This document shows positions 1 to 8,198 of a DNA stretch of 64,000 bases, one piece after another. Position numbers and translations under genes: made by a program. The notes under the pieces were generated by a model. It searched no databases. It saw only the letters and a list, made by a program, of their open reading frames with translations, and was not told the origin of the DNA. Position 1 is the first letter of the stretch, and every line of letters begins with the position of its first letter. Source of the stretch: Pelagibacterium lentulum (GTDB taxonomy: Bacteria > Pseudomonadota > Alphaproteobacteria > Rhizobiales > Devosiaceae); the NCBI RefSeq assembly GCF_003992625.1, contig NZ_RZMW01000043.1, forward strand, positions 1 to 64,000, written 5' to 3'.

Positions 1-5
1 CCCGC

Positions 6-93
6 GGGCTTGACCCGCGGGTCTGTGCCCCCCAAAGCACGCGCTGCAAAGAGAGATCCCCGGGTCAAGCCCGGGGACGATAACGGAGGGGAT
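6..93. repeat. Dispersed intergenic repeat, copy 1
   Basis: A GC-rich unit with a left arm TTGACCCGCGGGTC and a right part GATCCCCGGGTCAAGC followed by CCGGGGACGAT. The arms are palindromic. A second, about 80% similar copy lies at 207-289. Short ORFs crossing both copies are composed of repeat sequence and are not credible genes. Units of this style are common between genes in Rhizobiales and relatives (recalled, not searched). Confidence 0.6.
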
Positions 94-206
94 GGAGCAG
101 AACGTGAGGCGTCGGGCTCCTCGGCTTTGCCTCGTCGGTACGGGCAATTCCAAAATCATCAAGCGCCCAAGGTACCTAGCACCGACCTATCCGATCTCGC
201 CCGCAG

Positions 207-289
207 ACTTGACCCGCGGGTCTGTGCCTCAAGCAAGTGCTCTAAAGAAAGATCCCCGGCTCAAGGCCGGGGACGATAGCGGAGGGGAT
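207..289. repeat. Dispersed intergenic repeat, copy 2
   Basis: Second copy of the unit at 6-93, in the same orientation, with the same ACTTGACCCGCGGGTCTGTG start and GGGGACGATAGCGGAGGGGA end and a divergent middle. The sequence from 290 to about 430 shows nothing recognisable. Confidence 0.6.
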
Positions 290-438
290 AGTCGAGGTAT
301 TGGCGCAACGGCCATGAGAAGCACAGGGCAATGGCACATTTCGCAGCCTCGCCGTCCCGGTGCAAGGACAGGGATGATGGTGGAGGAGATGAGGCACTGG
401 TGCGCGAGACATACCCCGCACACGCCGAAAACCGTTCA

Positions 439-504
439 TTAACCATAAAATCCCGCGGCGCCAAATCCCACGAAACCGATTTAATCCATTAACCGAAATT
501 TTAA
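439..504 (+). promoter_or_regulatory. Cluster of CtrA-like TTAA half-sites upstream of flagellin
   Basis: TTAACCAT (439-446), TTAA (481-484), TTAACC (489-494) and TTAA (501-504) crowd the region 75 to 140 bases before the flagellin start. TTAACC half-sites are the core of CtrA binding sites in alphaproteobacteria, and CtrA controls motility genes in many of them. The two proximal sites are separated by 8 bases, not the canonical 7, so binding is only a suggestion. Confidence 0.3.
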
Positions 505-519
505 GCCTCGGGGGCCAGT

Positions 520-547
520 GTCGCCTCACACCTCAGGACGAGGTGAC
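520..547 (+). promoter_or_regulatory. Stem-loop in flagellin 5' untranslated region
   Basis: GTCGCCTC (520-527) can pair with GAGGTGAC (540-547) through eight base pairs including one G-U, closing a 12-base loop. It lies 32 bases before the flagellin ATG. In Caulobacter FlbT acts on the 5' untranslated region of flagellin mRNA, and flbT is the next gene here, so a post-transcriptional control site is plausible. A four-codon mini-ORF (551-565) sits between hairpin and ribosome binding site, probably by chance. Confidence 0.4.
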
Positions 548-578
548 GTTATGAGTAAATCCTAGAAGGGGATTATAT

Positions 579-1718
579 ATGTCTGATGTAGCACTGTCGA
601 AAGCCGTTCGCACGAACCTGCTTTCCCTCCAGAACACCGCTTCCATGATGGCCCAGACCCAGAACCGCCTGGCGACTGGCAACAAGGTCAACTCGGCTCT
701 GGACAATCCTACCAACTTCTTTACCGCTTCCAGCCTTAACGCCCGTGCAGGCGACATCAGCGCCCTGATGGACGATATGGCCAACGGTATTCAGGTGATC
801 GAAGCTGCTGATAACGGCCTCACCGCAATCACCAAGACTCTCGAATCCATGCAGTCCACGCTTCGTCAGGCGCGTCAGGACAAGAGCTTCGAAACGGCTT
901 CGTATGAACTTACAGCAAGCACTGCCGTAGGTGCAGGGCCGGGTGAACTCGAAGGCGGCACTATCTCCTTTGCAGGCGGCGCAACGACTGGCACTGCTGG
1001 CACTCCGGTTGACATCGTTTTCGCGCAAGGCGACACGATCGATGATGTCGTAACCGCCATCAATGACGCCGCCAAAGCGGGCGGTACGTTGGAGGGGGCA
1101 GTTCGGGCCTCCAACGACAACGGCAAGCTCCGCATCGAAAACCTTTCGACGCAGGACCTCACAATAACTAACACAGGCGGTGGTGACGGTACAATAGACG
1201 GCAACTCCGTTCGTGCCGATCTGACAGCACAGTATAATGAACTGCGCGATCAGCTCGACAAACTGGCTGATGACGCATCGTTTAACGGTATCAACCTGTT
1301 GCGTGGCGACAATCTGAAGATCACCTTCAACGAACTCGGCACCTCGGATATCGATATCCAGGCCAAGGACGGTGAAGCGATCAACTCGGCAACGCTGGGT
1401 ATTCAGACCTTCGTAAACGAAGCCGATTTCGATAGCGATTCCACGATCGATACTTTCCTTGCGGAAGTTAAGGGCGCCATCAACTCTGTTCGTTCGCAGT
1501 CTTCGGCTTTCGGCTCATCGCTCTCGATCGTTGAAAACCGTCAGAACTTCTCCAAGAACATGATCAACACCCTGCAGACCGGTGCTGCCAACCTCACCCT
1601 GGCCGATGCCAATGAGGAAGCTGCAAACCTTCTGGCTCTGCAGACCCGTCAGCAGTTGTCCTCGACCGCTCTGTCGATGGCTTCGCAGGCTGATCAGGCC
1701 GTTCTGCGTCTCTTCTAA
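579..1718 (+). CDS. fliC: Flagellin
   Basis: Structural subunit of the flagellar filament, 379 aa. The N-terminal about 140 residues carry the flagellin D0/D1 signature (NLLSLQNTASMMAQTQNRLATG, split by the family-typical NxxN/RLxTG pattern) and the C-terminal about 120 residues carry the matching D1/D0 helices ending in ADQAVLRLF. The middle (about 115-210) is a Gly/Thr-rich variable surface domain. The start follows a good ribosome binding site (AAGGGG seven bases before ATG). A strong terminator follows at 1749-1780, and flbT and flaF come next in the same direction. The symbol fliC is generic; Rhizobiales usually have several fla paralogues and only one is seen here. Confidence 0.95.
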   Translation: MSDVALSKAVRTNLLSLQNTASMMAQTQNRLATGNKVNSALDNPTNFFTASSLNARAGDISALMDDMANGIQVIEAADNGLTAITKTLESMQSTLRQARQDKSFETASYELTASTAVGAGPGELEGGTISFAGGATTGTAGTPVDIVFAQGDTIDDVVTAINDAAKAGGTLEGAVRASNDNGKLRIENLSTQDLTITNTGGGDGTIDGNSVRADLTAQYNELRDQLDKLADDASFNGINLLRGDNLKITFNELGTSDIDIQAKDGEAINSATLGIQTFVNEADFDSDSTIDTFLAEVKGAINSVRSQSSAFGSSLSIVENRQNFSKNMINTLQTGAANLTLADANEEAANLLALQTRQQLSSTALSMASQADQAVLRLF

Positions 1719-1748
1719 GAATAAAGAAGAGCAAATACTTGTGGATTG

Positions 1749-1780
1749 GGGCAGGCCAGAAGGCCTGCCCTTTTCTTTTT
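1749..1780 (+). terminator. Rho-independent terminator after flagellin
   Basis: Perfect 9-bp stem GGGCAGGCC (1749-1757) and GGCCTGCCC (1762-1770) with an AGAA loop, followed by TTTTCTTTTT. It separates the highly expressed flagellin transcript from flbT, which begins 47 bases later. Confidence 0.9.
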
Positions 1781-1826
1781 CAGGCGAAAGCGCCTAATTT
1801 GCAGCGGACCAGACGGGGAGCGAATC

Positions 1827-2243
1827 ATGGCGTTGAAAGTTGAACTCAAGCCCGGCGAGAAGATGATCATCGGCAATTGCGTAATCACCAATTCCGATCA
1901 GCGCACAAAGCTGTTTCTCGAAGGCAGCGCCCCGATCCTGCGCGAAAAGGACATCCTGACCCCGGCAACCGCCGATACGCCAGCCAAGTCCGTCTATCTC
2001 GCCATTCAGATCATGTATGTGGATCAATCCACCGAAAAACTGCAGCGCAACTATTTTGAACTGGTCAATGACATCATTCGCGCCGCGCCATCGACGCTCC
2101 CGTTGATCGATCAGATCAACAACGAGATTTTAACTGGCGATTTATATAAGGCTCTTAAGATCGCCAAGAAACTCATAGAATACGAACGGGGGCTTCTATC
2201 AAATGCAGCATCAGGGAGCGCTGGCCTATCAACAGACGGCTAG
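1827..2243 (+). CDS. flbT: Flagellar biosynthesis repressor FlbT
   Basis: 138-aa FlbT family protein (MALKVELKPGEKMIIGNC start is typical). In Caulobacter FlbT destabilises flagellin mRNA by acting on its 5' untranslated region, coupling filament synthesis to assembly of the hook-basal body. The ATG at 1827 is chosen because homologues begin there and GGGGAG precedes it; an upstream in-frame extension exists but lacks support. Its last 41 bases overlap the start of flaF, so translation of the pair is probably coupled. Confidence 0.92.
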   Translation: MALKVELKPGEKMIIGNCVITNSDQRTKLFLEGSAPILREKDILTPATADTPAKSVYLAIQIMYVDQSTEKLQRNYFELVNDIIRAAPSTLPLIDQINNEILTGDLYKALKIAKKLIEYERGLLSNAASGSAGLSTDG

Positions 2244-2586
2244 GCAAACAGCCGGTCCACGAGACCTCGAAGCGAATTTGCTGACGCGGATGGCGATGAA
2301 CCTGCAGAAGGTGCGCGACAACTGGGGTGAAAGCACACCGGGCGAACTGACCGATATTCTCAATCGCAATCGCCGGGTCTGGAGCTTTTTCATCGCTGCT
2401 GTAACCGACGAAAAAAGCCCCCTCCCCGTCCCTGTGCGGGAAAATGTAGCTAATCTGGGTATCTTCATTATGAGCCAGACGTTTGAGATCATGGCAAATC
2501 CCAAGCCGGAAATGCTTGATAGCCTGATCAATATCAATCGTCAGATTGCGGCGGGCCTGAGAGGATCTAATTCCGCTGCCGCTTGA
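2203..2586 (+). CDS. flaF: Flagellar biosynthesis regulator FlaF
   Basis: 127-aa FlaF family protein (YQQTARQTAGPRDLEANLL near the N-terminus, RRVWSFF in the middle). FlaF works with FlbT: in Caulobacter it is needed for flagellin secretion/translation and opposes or assists FlbT. It overlaps flbT by 41 bases and is followed by two terminators. In many Rhizobiales flaF-flbT follow flgL in one operon; here they follow flagellin on the opposite strand to flgL. Confidence 0.92.
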   Translation: MQHQGALAYQQTARQTAGPRDLEANLLTRMAMNLQKVRDNWGESTPGELTDILNRNRRVWSFFIAAVTDEKSPLPVPVRENVANLGIFIMSQTFEIMANPKPEMLDSLININRQIAAGLRGSNSAAA

Positions 2587-2594
2587 CTGCCTTT

Positions 2595-2612
2595 GGCCCG
2601 CCCCGGCGGGCC
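2595..2612 (+). terminator. Terminator-like hairpin after flaF
   Basis: GGCCCGCC and GGCGGGCC form a very GC-rich hairpin eight bases after the flaF stop, followed by ATTTGCATTTTC. Confidence 0.65.
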
Positions 2613-2649
2613 ATTTGCATTTTCATGCGGTAGTATCAGCCTGCACGGG

Positions 2650-2683
2650 AAAGGCCCCGGAGTTCTCACTCCGGGGCCTTTTC
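2650..2683. terminator. Bidirectional terminator between flaF and flgL
   Basis: Perfect 14-bp inverted repeat, AAAGGCCCCGGAGT and ACTCCGGGGCCTTT with a TCTC loop, with T-runs on both sides. It can end transcription arriving from flaF (plus) and from flgL (minus). Confidence 0.9.
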
Positions 2684-2718
2684 TCATCAGTTCTCATCAA
2701 CAGCGTGCGCCTGACGCT

Positions 2719-4239
2719 CTAGCTCAAAAAGTTGACCAGCGACAGGCGATTGACCATCGAAGTAACCTGATAGCTCGCTTCCATGCGCGTAGTGAGCGTT
2801 AGAATCTGCATGGCCACTTCCTCGGTCGGCGCTTCCTCGACATCGAAAAGCAGATTCTCCAGTTGCGCCTCGAAATGGGCGTGACGCTCTCCGACATTTT
2901 TCAGCGTAACGCTGGAAAGCGCCAGTTCCATCGTGATGACTTCAATCGAACCGGGCATGTTGTTATGGGCATCGGACAGCCGGTAACGCACCTTGTCCGC
3001 AATGCTTTCATAGCGGGCGATGGTGGCGGCGTTCTTCTGCTCGTTCTGGGCCTTGACGACGGGGTCGTTGGAATCGGGCGCCAGTTTGAAATCGCCGACA
3101 ACCATCATCGACAGGCCGCGCATGAGTTCAGCCAGTCCGTGTTCATTGCCCTGAACGCCGAAGGCAACGCGCGTCGCCTCATCGACCTGGCCCACCATGC
3201 TCTGACGGGGCACATCGCTGGTCTGCCCGTTATACCAACGGATCGTGTCGTCGTAATCGACGTCCATATAATAGGCAGGTGCCCCAAGGTCGACTCGCTG
3301 AACGCCGGCATCGGGATCTGAGGTGAAGAAGGCGTTAGTGGCCTGCTCGACCGTCGCGGCCGCAAGTTCGCCCTTGGCAAAGACGTCGATGGATTTCTCG
3401 AGTGCCTCTCCAATCGAGTCCGGATCGCCAATCGTGAACTGGCCCAGACCGGCGGGCGTTTCCTCGGTCGCGCGGAGCTTGATCGTATAGGTCTTGTTGG
3501 GATCTTGCGGCAGGCTGACCGTGATGGTGACAGAATCCCCGACTTCGACTGCCCCCTGATCGACGGTGAAGGTATAGCCGGTGGCCGCATCGCCCGTGAC
3601 GGCAATGGAATCGCTCGCTGTGGCGCCAACAAGCTGAATGCCGAAATCCGCATATGGCGAACCGGCCAGTGTTGCCGAATCCGCTCCCGCAGCGACCGTC
3701 ATACGGCCGAGATTATCGACCTCATGCGCTTGCTTGTATTCATTGAGCACCGCACGGTAGCCGTCCGGGGCCGTCGCATCCATCAGGTCCTTGAAATCGG
3801 GCACCGGCTTGGTGTCGCTCTTGTTGCCCGCAAAGATGTATTGCCCGTTAATCTCGGTATTGAGCAGGTCGATGACTTCATTGAACAGGCTCCGCGATTG
3901 CTGTTCGATCACCGTCATATTGACGCCATCGGTGCCATACGCGCTCGGAATCGCCAGTCTGCGCGTTTCCGATTCAATCTCGGAAAGCCGCTCAAGCGCA
4001 TTGACGTGAAAGTCAATGCGGGTCTGAACCGTTTGCGCATTCGCCTGATAGCCCTGCACCTTGCCCAGCCGGGCATGCAGGTTGAGCGCATGAAGCCGCG
4101 CCGATCCCATATCGGCGAGGTTGCCATAACGCTTGCCGGTGCCCAACTGGTTGATGAGCCCGTCCAACTGCTTCTGCATATTGCCAAGCATACGGACATT
4201 GCTGGAGATCGGATAAAGAGATTTACTATTGATGTTCAT
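2719..4239 (-). CDS. flgL: Flagellar hook-associated protein FlgL (HAP3)
   Basis: Junction protein between hook (through FlgK) and filament, 506 aa. The N-terminal flagellin-like region (about 1-140, with QLGTGKRYGNLADMGSAR and the NGQYIFAGNKSDTKPV motif) and C-terminal helices (about 400-506) are well conserved. The central about 250 residues are a beta-rich insertion with Ig/cadherin-like VTVS and TYTIKLRA stretches, making it longer than most FlgL proteins. It begins eight bases after flgK ends, so it is the last gene of the flgE-flgK-flgL operon. Confidence 0.93.
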   Translation of the reverse strand: MNINSKSLYPISSNVRMLGNMQKQLDGLINQLGTGKRYGNLADMGSARLHALNLHARLGKVQGYQANAQTVQTRIDFHVNALERLSEIESETRRLAIPSAYGTDGVNMTVIEQQSRSLFNEVIDLLNTEINGQYIFAGNKSDTKPVPDFKDLMDATAPDGYRAVLNEYKQAHEVDNLGRMTVAAGADSATLAGSPYADFGIQLVGATASDSIAVTGDAATGYTFTVDQGAVEVGDSVTITVSLPQDPNKTYTIKLRATEETPAGLGQFTIGDPDSIGEALEKSIDVFAKGELAAATVEQATNAFFTSDPDAGVQRVDLGAPAYYMDVDYDDTIRWYNGQTSDVPRQSMVGQVDEATRVAFGVQGNEHGLAELMRGLSMMVVGDFKLAPDSNDPVVKAQNEQKNAATIARYESIADKVRYRLSDAHNNMPGSIEVITMELALSSVTLKNVGERHAHFEAQLENLLFDVEEAPTEEVAMQILTLTTRMEASYQVTSMVNRLSLVNFLS

Positions 4240-4247
4240 GGTTCATC

Positions 4248-5696
4248 CTACATCCGCAAGAGGGCGTTCATGAGTTCCTGCACGGTGGAAATAACCCGCG
4301 CATTGGCCGAATATGCTGTCTGCAATTGCAGCAGCCGCGCCATTTCCTCATCGATATTGACGCCATACTGCTCCTCCATCCGCATCGTGACCGATTCCAG
4401 AGAATACATGGCGGAGCTGGATTTGGACTGGGCATTGGCAACGATGCTGCCCTGATGATTGATCATCTGAGAGACGAGATCGCCCACCCGTCCTGACAGG
4501 CGCACCCCGCCATTATCGATGTCCGAAACATGGTCGGAGACGAAATTCATCGTCTTGAGATTGTTGAGCAAAAATTGCGGCCGTGCCTGATCGCCCAGCG
4601 AGATGTCCGGCCCGTATTGCACCAGCAAGGTCGGATCGGCAATGACATCGGGATTAAGGCGAATGCGCCCGGCAAAGCCCTGTATATCGTTCTCATCATA
4701 GGGATTGGCGCCATCGATAAACAGATCGAGCGCCAGATCGTCATCGGCCGGATCGGCCGCAGTGTTCATGGCCAGTGCCAACGCGGACGCAATATCGTCA
4801 AGCTGATGCTGCATATCGACAAGCGTCTTGTCGCGAAGTTCGGCCAGGCCGGCAAGCGAGCCTGACGTCAACAGACCCTGACCGACCAGATCCACTTCAA
4901 GGCCCGAGGGTGTACGCAACATCAACTGCCCGACGACATCGGGGTCATTTGCCGAAACGGCTCCAGTCGGCACGAACGAGAATTGCGATGCCGTGTAATC
5001 GAGCAGCCCGACCCCATTGGGGGTCATGAGCGAAACCGTTCCGTTGTCGCGATAGTTTACGCTGATCTCCATTTTCTCAGAGATGGAGGCGACAAGCCGA
5101 TCACGCTCGTCAAGCATTGCGAGCCTTGCAGTCGGGTCCTGCACCTGCCCCTTGAGCTGCGTATTGATATTTTCCAGCGACTTAAGCGCCGTGTTGAGTT
5201 CGGACACCGAATTGGACATCTGATATTCGACATCCCGGCGCATTTCCTGGACCTGATTGGTCAGCAGGTTGAGCTGTTCAACAAGCGTCTGTGCAGCATT
5301 TATGACCCCTGCACGAGCGCCGAGATCATTGGGGTTGGTCGCCATCGCCTGAAGCGCATTCTCGAATTTCGAGTATAGCGTATCGAGCGATTGCGGATCA
5401 CCGGGACGCCCCAGCTCGATCTGCATCCGATCCAGATAGCTGGCCTTGACCCCGTAAAATCCAACCGAGGAGACCGAAACAAGATGCTGCTTTTCAAGCG
5501 CTGAATCGAAGGCGCGCGATACACTCGCCGGACGAACCCCGGCGCTTGCGCCAAAGCTGGTCTCCTGCAGAACGAGGGACTGCCGGTGGTACCCCGGCGT
5601 CCCCTGGTTTGCGACATTGCGCGAGACGACATCAATGCCGCGCTGATTGACATTCATGCCTGCAAGGGCATTGGAAAGTGCCGAACTCAGTCCCAT
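4248..5696 (-). CDS. flgK: Flagellar hook-associated protein FlgK (HAP1)
   Basis: 482-aa first hook-filament junction protein. The N-terminus (GLSSALSNALAGMNVNQRGIDVVSRNVAN) shows the flagellar rod/hook ANVANxxTPGY signature in the form VANQGTPGYHRQ, and the C-terminus ends with the conserved EEMARLLQLQTAYSANARVIS block. It lies 35 bases after flgE and just ahead of flgL. The ATG is preceded by GAGG eight to nine bases upstream. Confidence 0.95.
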   Translation of the reverse strand: MGLSSALSNALAGMNVNQRGIDVVSRNVANQGTPGYHRQSLVLQETSFGASAGVRPASVSRAFDSALEKQHLVSVSSVGFYGVKASYLDRMQIELGRPGDPQSLDTLYSKFENALQAMATNPNDLGARAGVINAAQTLVEQLNLLTNQVQEMRRDVEYQMSNSVSELNTALKSLENINTQLKGQVQDPTARLAMLDERDRLVASISEKMEISVNYRDNGTVSLMTPNGVGLLDYTASQFSFVPTGAVSANDPDVVGQLMLRTPSGLEVDLVGQGLLTSGSLAGLAELRDKTLVDMQHQLDDIASALALAMNTAADPADDDLALDLFIDGANPYDENDIQGFAGRIRLNPDVIADPTLLVQYGPDISLGDQARPQFLLNNLKTMNFVSDHVSDIDNGGVRLSGRVGDLVSQMINHQGSIVANAQSKSSSAMYSLESVTMRMEEQYGVNIDEEMARLLQLQTAYSANARVISTVQELMNALLRM

Positions 5697-5731
5697 AAAT
5701 CTAACCTCGTCTCACGCGATAGCGGCCGTTG

Positions 5732-7048
5732 TTACCGGACCATATTCAGGGCTTCGCGGAGCATTTCGTCGGATGTCGAAACGATACGCGTGCTTGCAGC
5801 ATAGGCCTGCTGCGTTACGATCAGCTTGGTGAATTCGTCAGAAATGTCCGTGTTCGACGCTTCCAGCGCACTACCGGCAATCCCACCTTCAAGCGAGAAG
5901 ATTGGCTCGCCTGACTGCGTGGTTGCCGCATAGACGCCGCCATCCAAGCGCTTGAGCATGTTGGCTGCGTTAAAATCGGCGGTGACGAGTTGATAGAGAT
6001 CCACCTGCTCGCCATTGCTGTAGGTCGCAACAACCCGGCCAGCGTCGCTGATTTCAACGCCCAGGAATGAACCAGCAGGGAACCCGTTCTGGAACAATTG
6101 AATGTCGGAAGCGCGCCCACTGGTGTTTGCAAATTGTGTCAGACCGCCTGTGCCAAAATTGAGCTCGACATCGCCAAGTGTCGTTCCGTTGACTTCGATG
6201 CCGCCCATAGTAATGTTGGCAACTTGATTTGCACCGATAGGGTCGCCATTCAATGTGGCAAGCGTACCGTTGGCGTTGAATGTCGCCACGGCGTCATCGA
6301 CGGCAAGCCAGCGCTCCGGGTCGCTTGCGGTTTGATAGTAAAGCTGCCAAGTGTCGGGCGCATCGTCAGTTTTTGCCCACCGCAATTCAACCTGCACTGG
6401 AGCACCATTGGATGCAAAAGTTGTGATGGCACCGCCATTCAGACTTGCCTCTTTGAATGGCTCCAAGTCCAGACCCGATATATCCGTCAAACCACCGGTA
6501 TAAAGGCCAACGGCTGGATCTGCAGGCAGATTCAGGCCGTAATTGATACGACTGGTTTCACGAGCAGGAATAACGCCATTATCGATCTTGATGGTTTCCG
6601 GCACAGAACCGATTGGATTGCCAGTCGCTCCGATGGGAACGCCCTTGAGATAGTAGCCAGCACCATTGACCAGATACCCCTCGCGGTCCATCTCGAAATC
6701 ACCACGCCGCGTGTAGAAGTTCGAGCCGCCGATAATCGAATTGCCGTCGCTCATGCCGGTGCGCTCGCCAACCACGAAAAAGCCTGAACCGGTAAGCGCA
6801 ACATGGGTGCCAGTGGAGGAATTTATGATGTCGCCGCGCACATCGTTGGTCGAACGCGAATACGCAGACACCGCACCGGCGACCTGCCGCCCGACGGCAG
6901 CATCCGTGACCATATCGATGAACCCGGTTTCCATCCGCTTGTAACCGGTGGTCTGCGAATTTGCGATATTGCCCGAGATGTTTTCCAAGGCGAATGCCTG
7001 GGCGCGCAGCCCGGAAACGGCAGTCGACAATGCCCCATAGATACCCAT
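5732..7048 (-). CDS. flgE: Flagellar hook protein FlgE
   Basis: 438-aa subunit of the hook, the universal joint between basal body and filament. It starts MGIYGALSTAVSGLRAQAFA and has the rod/hook signature ENISGNIANSQTTGYKR; the C-terminus carries the conserved TDISDEFTKLIVTQQAYAAS block. The open frame extends 73 codons further upstream, but the ATG at 7048 has GGAGAG in front and matches FlgE N-termini. First gene of flgE-flgK-flgL, with a sigma-54-type promoter 55-69 bases upstream. Confidence 0.95.
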   Translation of the reverse strand: MGIYGALSTAVSGLRAQAFALENISGNIANSQTTGYKRMETGFIDMVTDAAVGRQVAGAVSAYSRSTNDVRGDIINSSTGTHVALTGSGFFVVGERTGMSDGNSIIGGSNFYTRRGDFEMDREGYLVNGAGYYLKGVPIGATGNPIGSVPETIKIDNGVIPARETSRINYGLNLPADPAVGLYTGGLTDISGLDLEPFKEASLNGGAITTFASNGAPVQVELRWAKTDDAPDTWQLYYQTASDPERWLAVDDAVATFNANGTLATLNGDPIGANQVANITMGGIEVNGTTLGDVELNFGTGGLTQFANTSGRASDIQLFQNGFPAGSFLGVEISDAGRVVATYSNGEQVDLYQLVTADFNAANMLKRLDGGVYAATTQSGEPIFSLEGGIAGSALEASNTDISDEFTKLIVTQQAYAASTRIVSTSDEMLREALNMVR

Positions 7049-7102
7049 TACTACTCTCCGTATCGAAATCGGTGCGAAACGCACCTGCTCGACACAAGTA
7101 AT

Positions 7103-7117
7103 GCAAACGCAATGCCA
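7103..7117 (-). promoter_or_regulatory. Sigma-54 promoter candidate for flgE-flgK-flgL
   Basis: On the minus strand the sequence is TGGCATTGCGTTTGC. The invariant GG and GC are exactly ten bases apart, and only one base differs from TGGCAC-N5-TTGC. Initiation about 12 bases downstream would give a leader of roughly 40-45 bases before flgE. Hook genes are sigma-54 dependent in Caulobacter and many other bacteria. Confidence 0.65.
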
Positions 7118-7240
7118 ACTTTTTATATCATTGAAATATAATGATTTTTCTACATTCGCACGGTAATTTACAGAGGCAACGACAGGCAAGAACGACCGCT
7201 CATCCGGCAATTTCTGCCTCGCCAGGCCCCGCGCCTTGTC

Positions 7241-7271
7241 TCGATTGGGCCAATAGGCTAATGCCAATCGA
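7241..7271. promoter_or_regulatory. Inverted repeat upstream of the ATPase-metA pair
   Basis: TCGATTGG (7241-7248) and CCAATCGA (7264-7271) are perfect inverted repeats 15 bases apart, ending 32 bases before the ATPase start. They could be an operator or a leader hairpin. I looked for a SAM-II type riboswitch here, common before met genes in alphaproteobacteria, and did not recognise one. Confidence 0.35.
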
Positions 7272-7303
7272 TACTGCTAGAATTGCAAAAATCCGGAGAC
7301 GAC

Positions 7304-8170
7304 ATGCTTTTTGAAAGCGCCAGCCAATATACCGGTCTTGACCGCAAAGCCGTGACTGTTTTCGGCATGGCAGGCGTTGGCAAGACCCGGCTCGGCAATC
7401 TGTTGCGCCGGGCTGAATGGTTTCATTTCTCGGTCGATTTCCGTATCGGCACGCGCCATATGGGCGAATACATCGTGGACAATTTCAAGCGCGAGGCCAT
7501 GAAAGTGCCGTTCCTCGCCGAATTGCTGCGCTCGGATTCGATCTATATTTCGTCCAACATCACGTTCGACAATCTCGACCCGCTTTCAACCTATCTCGGA
7601 ACGCCGGGCAATCCTGAACTGGGCGGTTTACCTTTCGCTGAATATCAGCGTCGGCAGGAACAGCATCGCATTGCCGAAGTCTATTCCCTGCTCGATGTGC
7701 CCTATTTCATCGAACGGGCAAAAGACCTTTATGGCTATGATAATTTCCTTTGCGATACCGGCGGTTCGCTGATCGAAGTCCTTGATCCGCACAATCGAGA
7801 GGACCCGGTGGTGAAGGCTCTGACCGAAAACACGGTGCTCCTTTATCTCAAGGGCACCGATGCGGATGCCGACAGGCTTGTCGAGCGTTTCAAGGCACAG
7901 CCAAAGCCGATGTATTATCCGCCCGATTTTCTCATTGCCAAATGGGACGAGTTCAAAAGGACCAACGGCATAGCCCACGACGATGATGTCGACCCGAACG
8001 CCTTTGCCGTCTGGGGTTTTGAAGCCCTGCTGGAAGACCGCTTGCCCCGCTATCAGGCGCTCGCGGACAATTTCGGCTATGAAGTGCAGGCGACCGATCT
8101 TTCATCGGTGCGCGACGACAAGGATTTTGCCGCCCTCATGTGTAGCGCCATCAGCGCCCGAAAACCCTGA
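7304..8170 (+). CDS. P-loop ATPase of unknown role, paired with metA
   Basis: 288-aa protein with a Walker A motif near the N-terminus (GMAGVGKT). No transmembrane segment or known accessory domain is visible. The ATG at 7304 is chosen because GGAGA lies six bases upstream; a TTG seven codons earlier is also in frame. The metA start follows 28 bases after the stop, so the two are probably co-transcribed. I recall similar conserved alphaproteobacterial ATPases but cannot name a function. The linkage hints at a role connected with methionine metabolism or simply shared regulation. Confidence 0.8.
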   Translation: MLFESASQYTGLDRKAVTVFGMAGVGKTRLGNLLRRAEWFHFSVDFRIGTRHMGEYIVDNFKREAMKVPFLAELLRSDSIYISSNITFDNLDPLSTYLGTPGNPELGGLPFAEYQRRQEQHRIAEVYSLLDVPYFIERAKDLYGYDNFLCDTGGSLIEVLDPHNREDPVVKALTENTVLLYLKGTDADADRLVERFKAQPKPMYYPPDFLIAKWDEFKRTNGIAHDDDVDPNAFAVWGFEALLEDRLPRYQALADNFGYEVQATDLSSVRDDKDFAALMCSAISARKP

Positions 8171-8198
8171 TCTAACGCTACACACAGGACTTTGAAAA

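Noticed and set aside
92-442. 116-aa plus-strand ORF before flagellin
   Set aside because: It runs through two copies of an intergenic repeat (TRGSVP and KDPR motifs repeat), lacks a ribosome binding site and has no family resemblance.
7049-7303. Possible SAM riboswitch before the ATPase-metA pair
   Set aside because: No SAM-II pseudoknot pattern recognised; only an inverted repeat is present.
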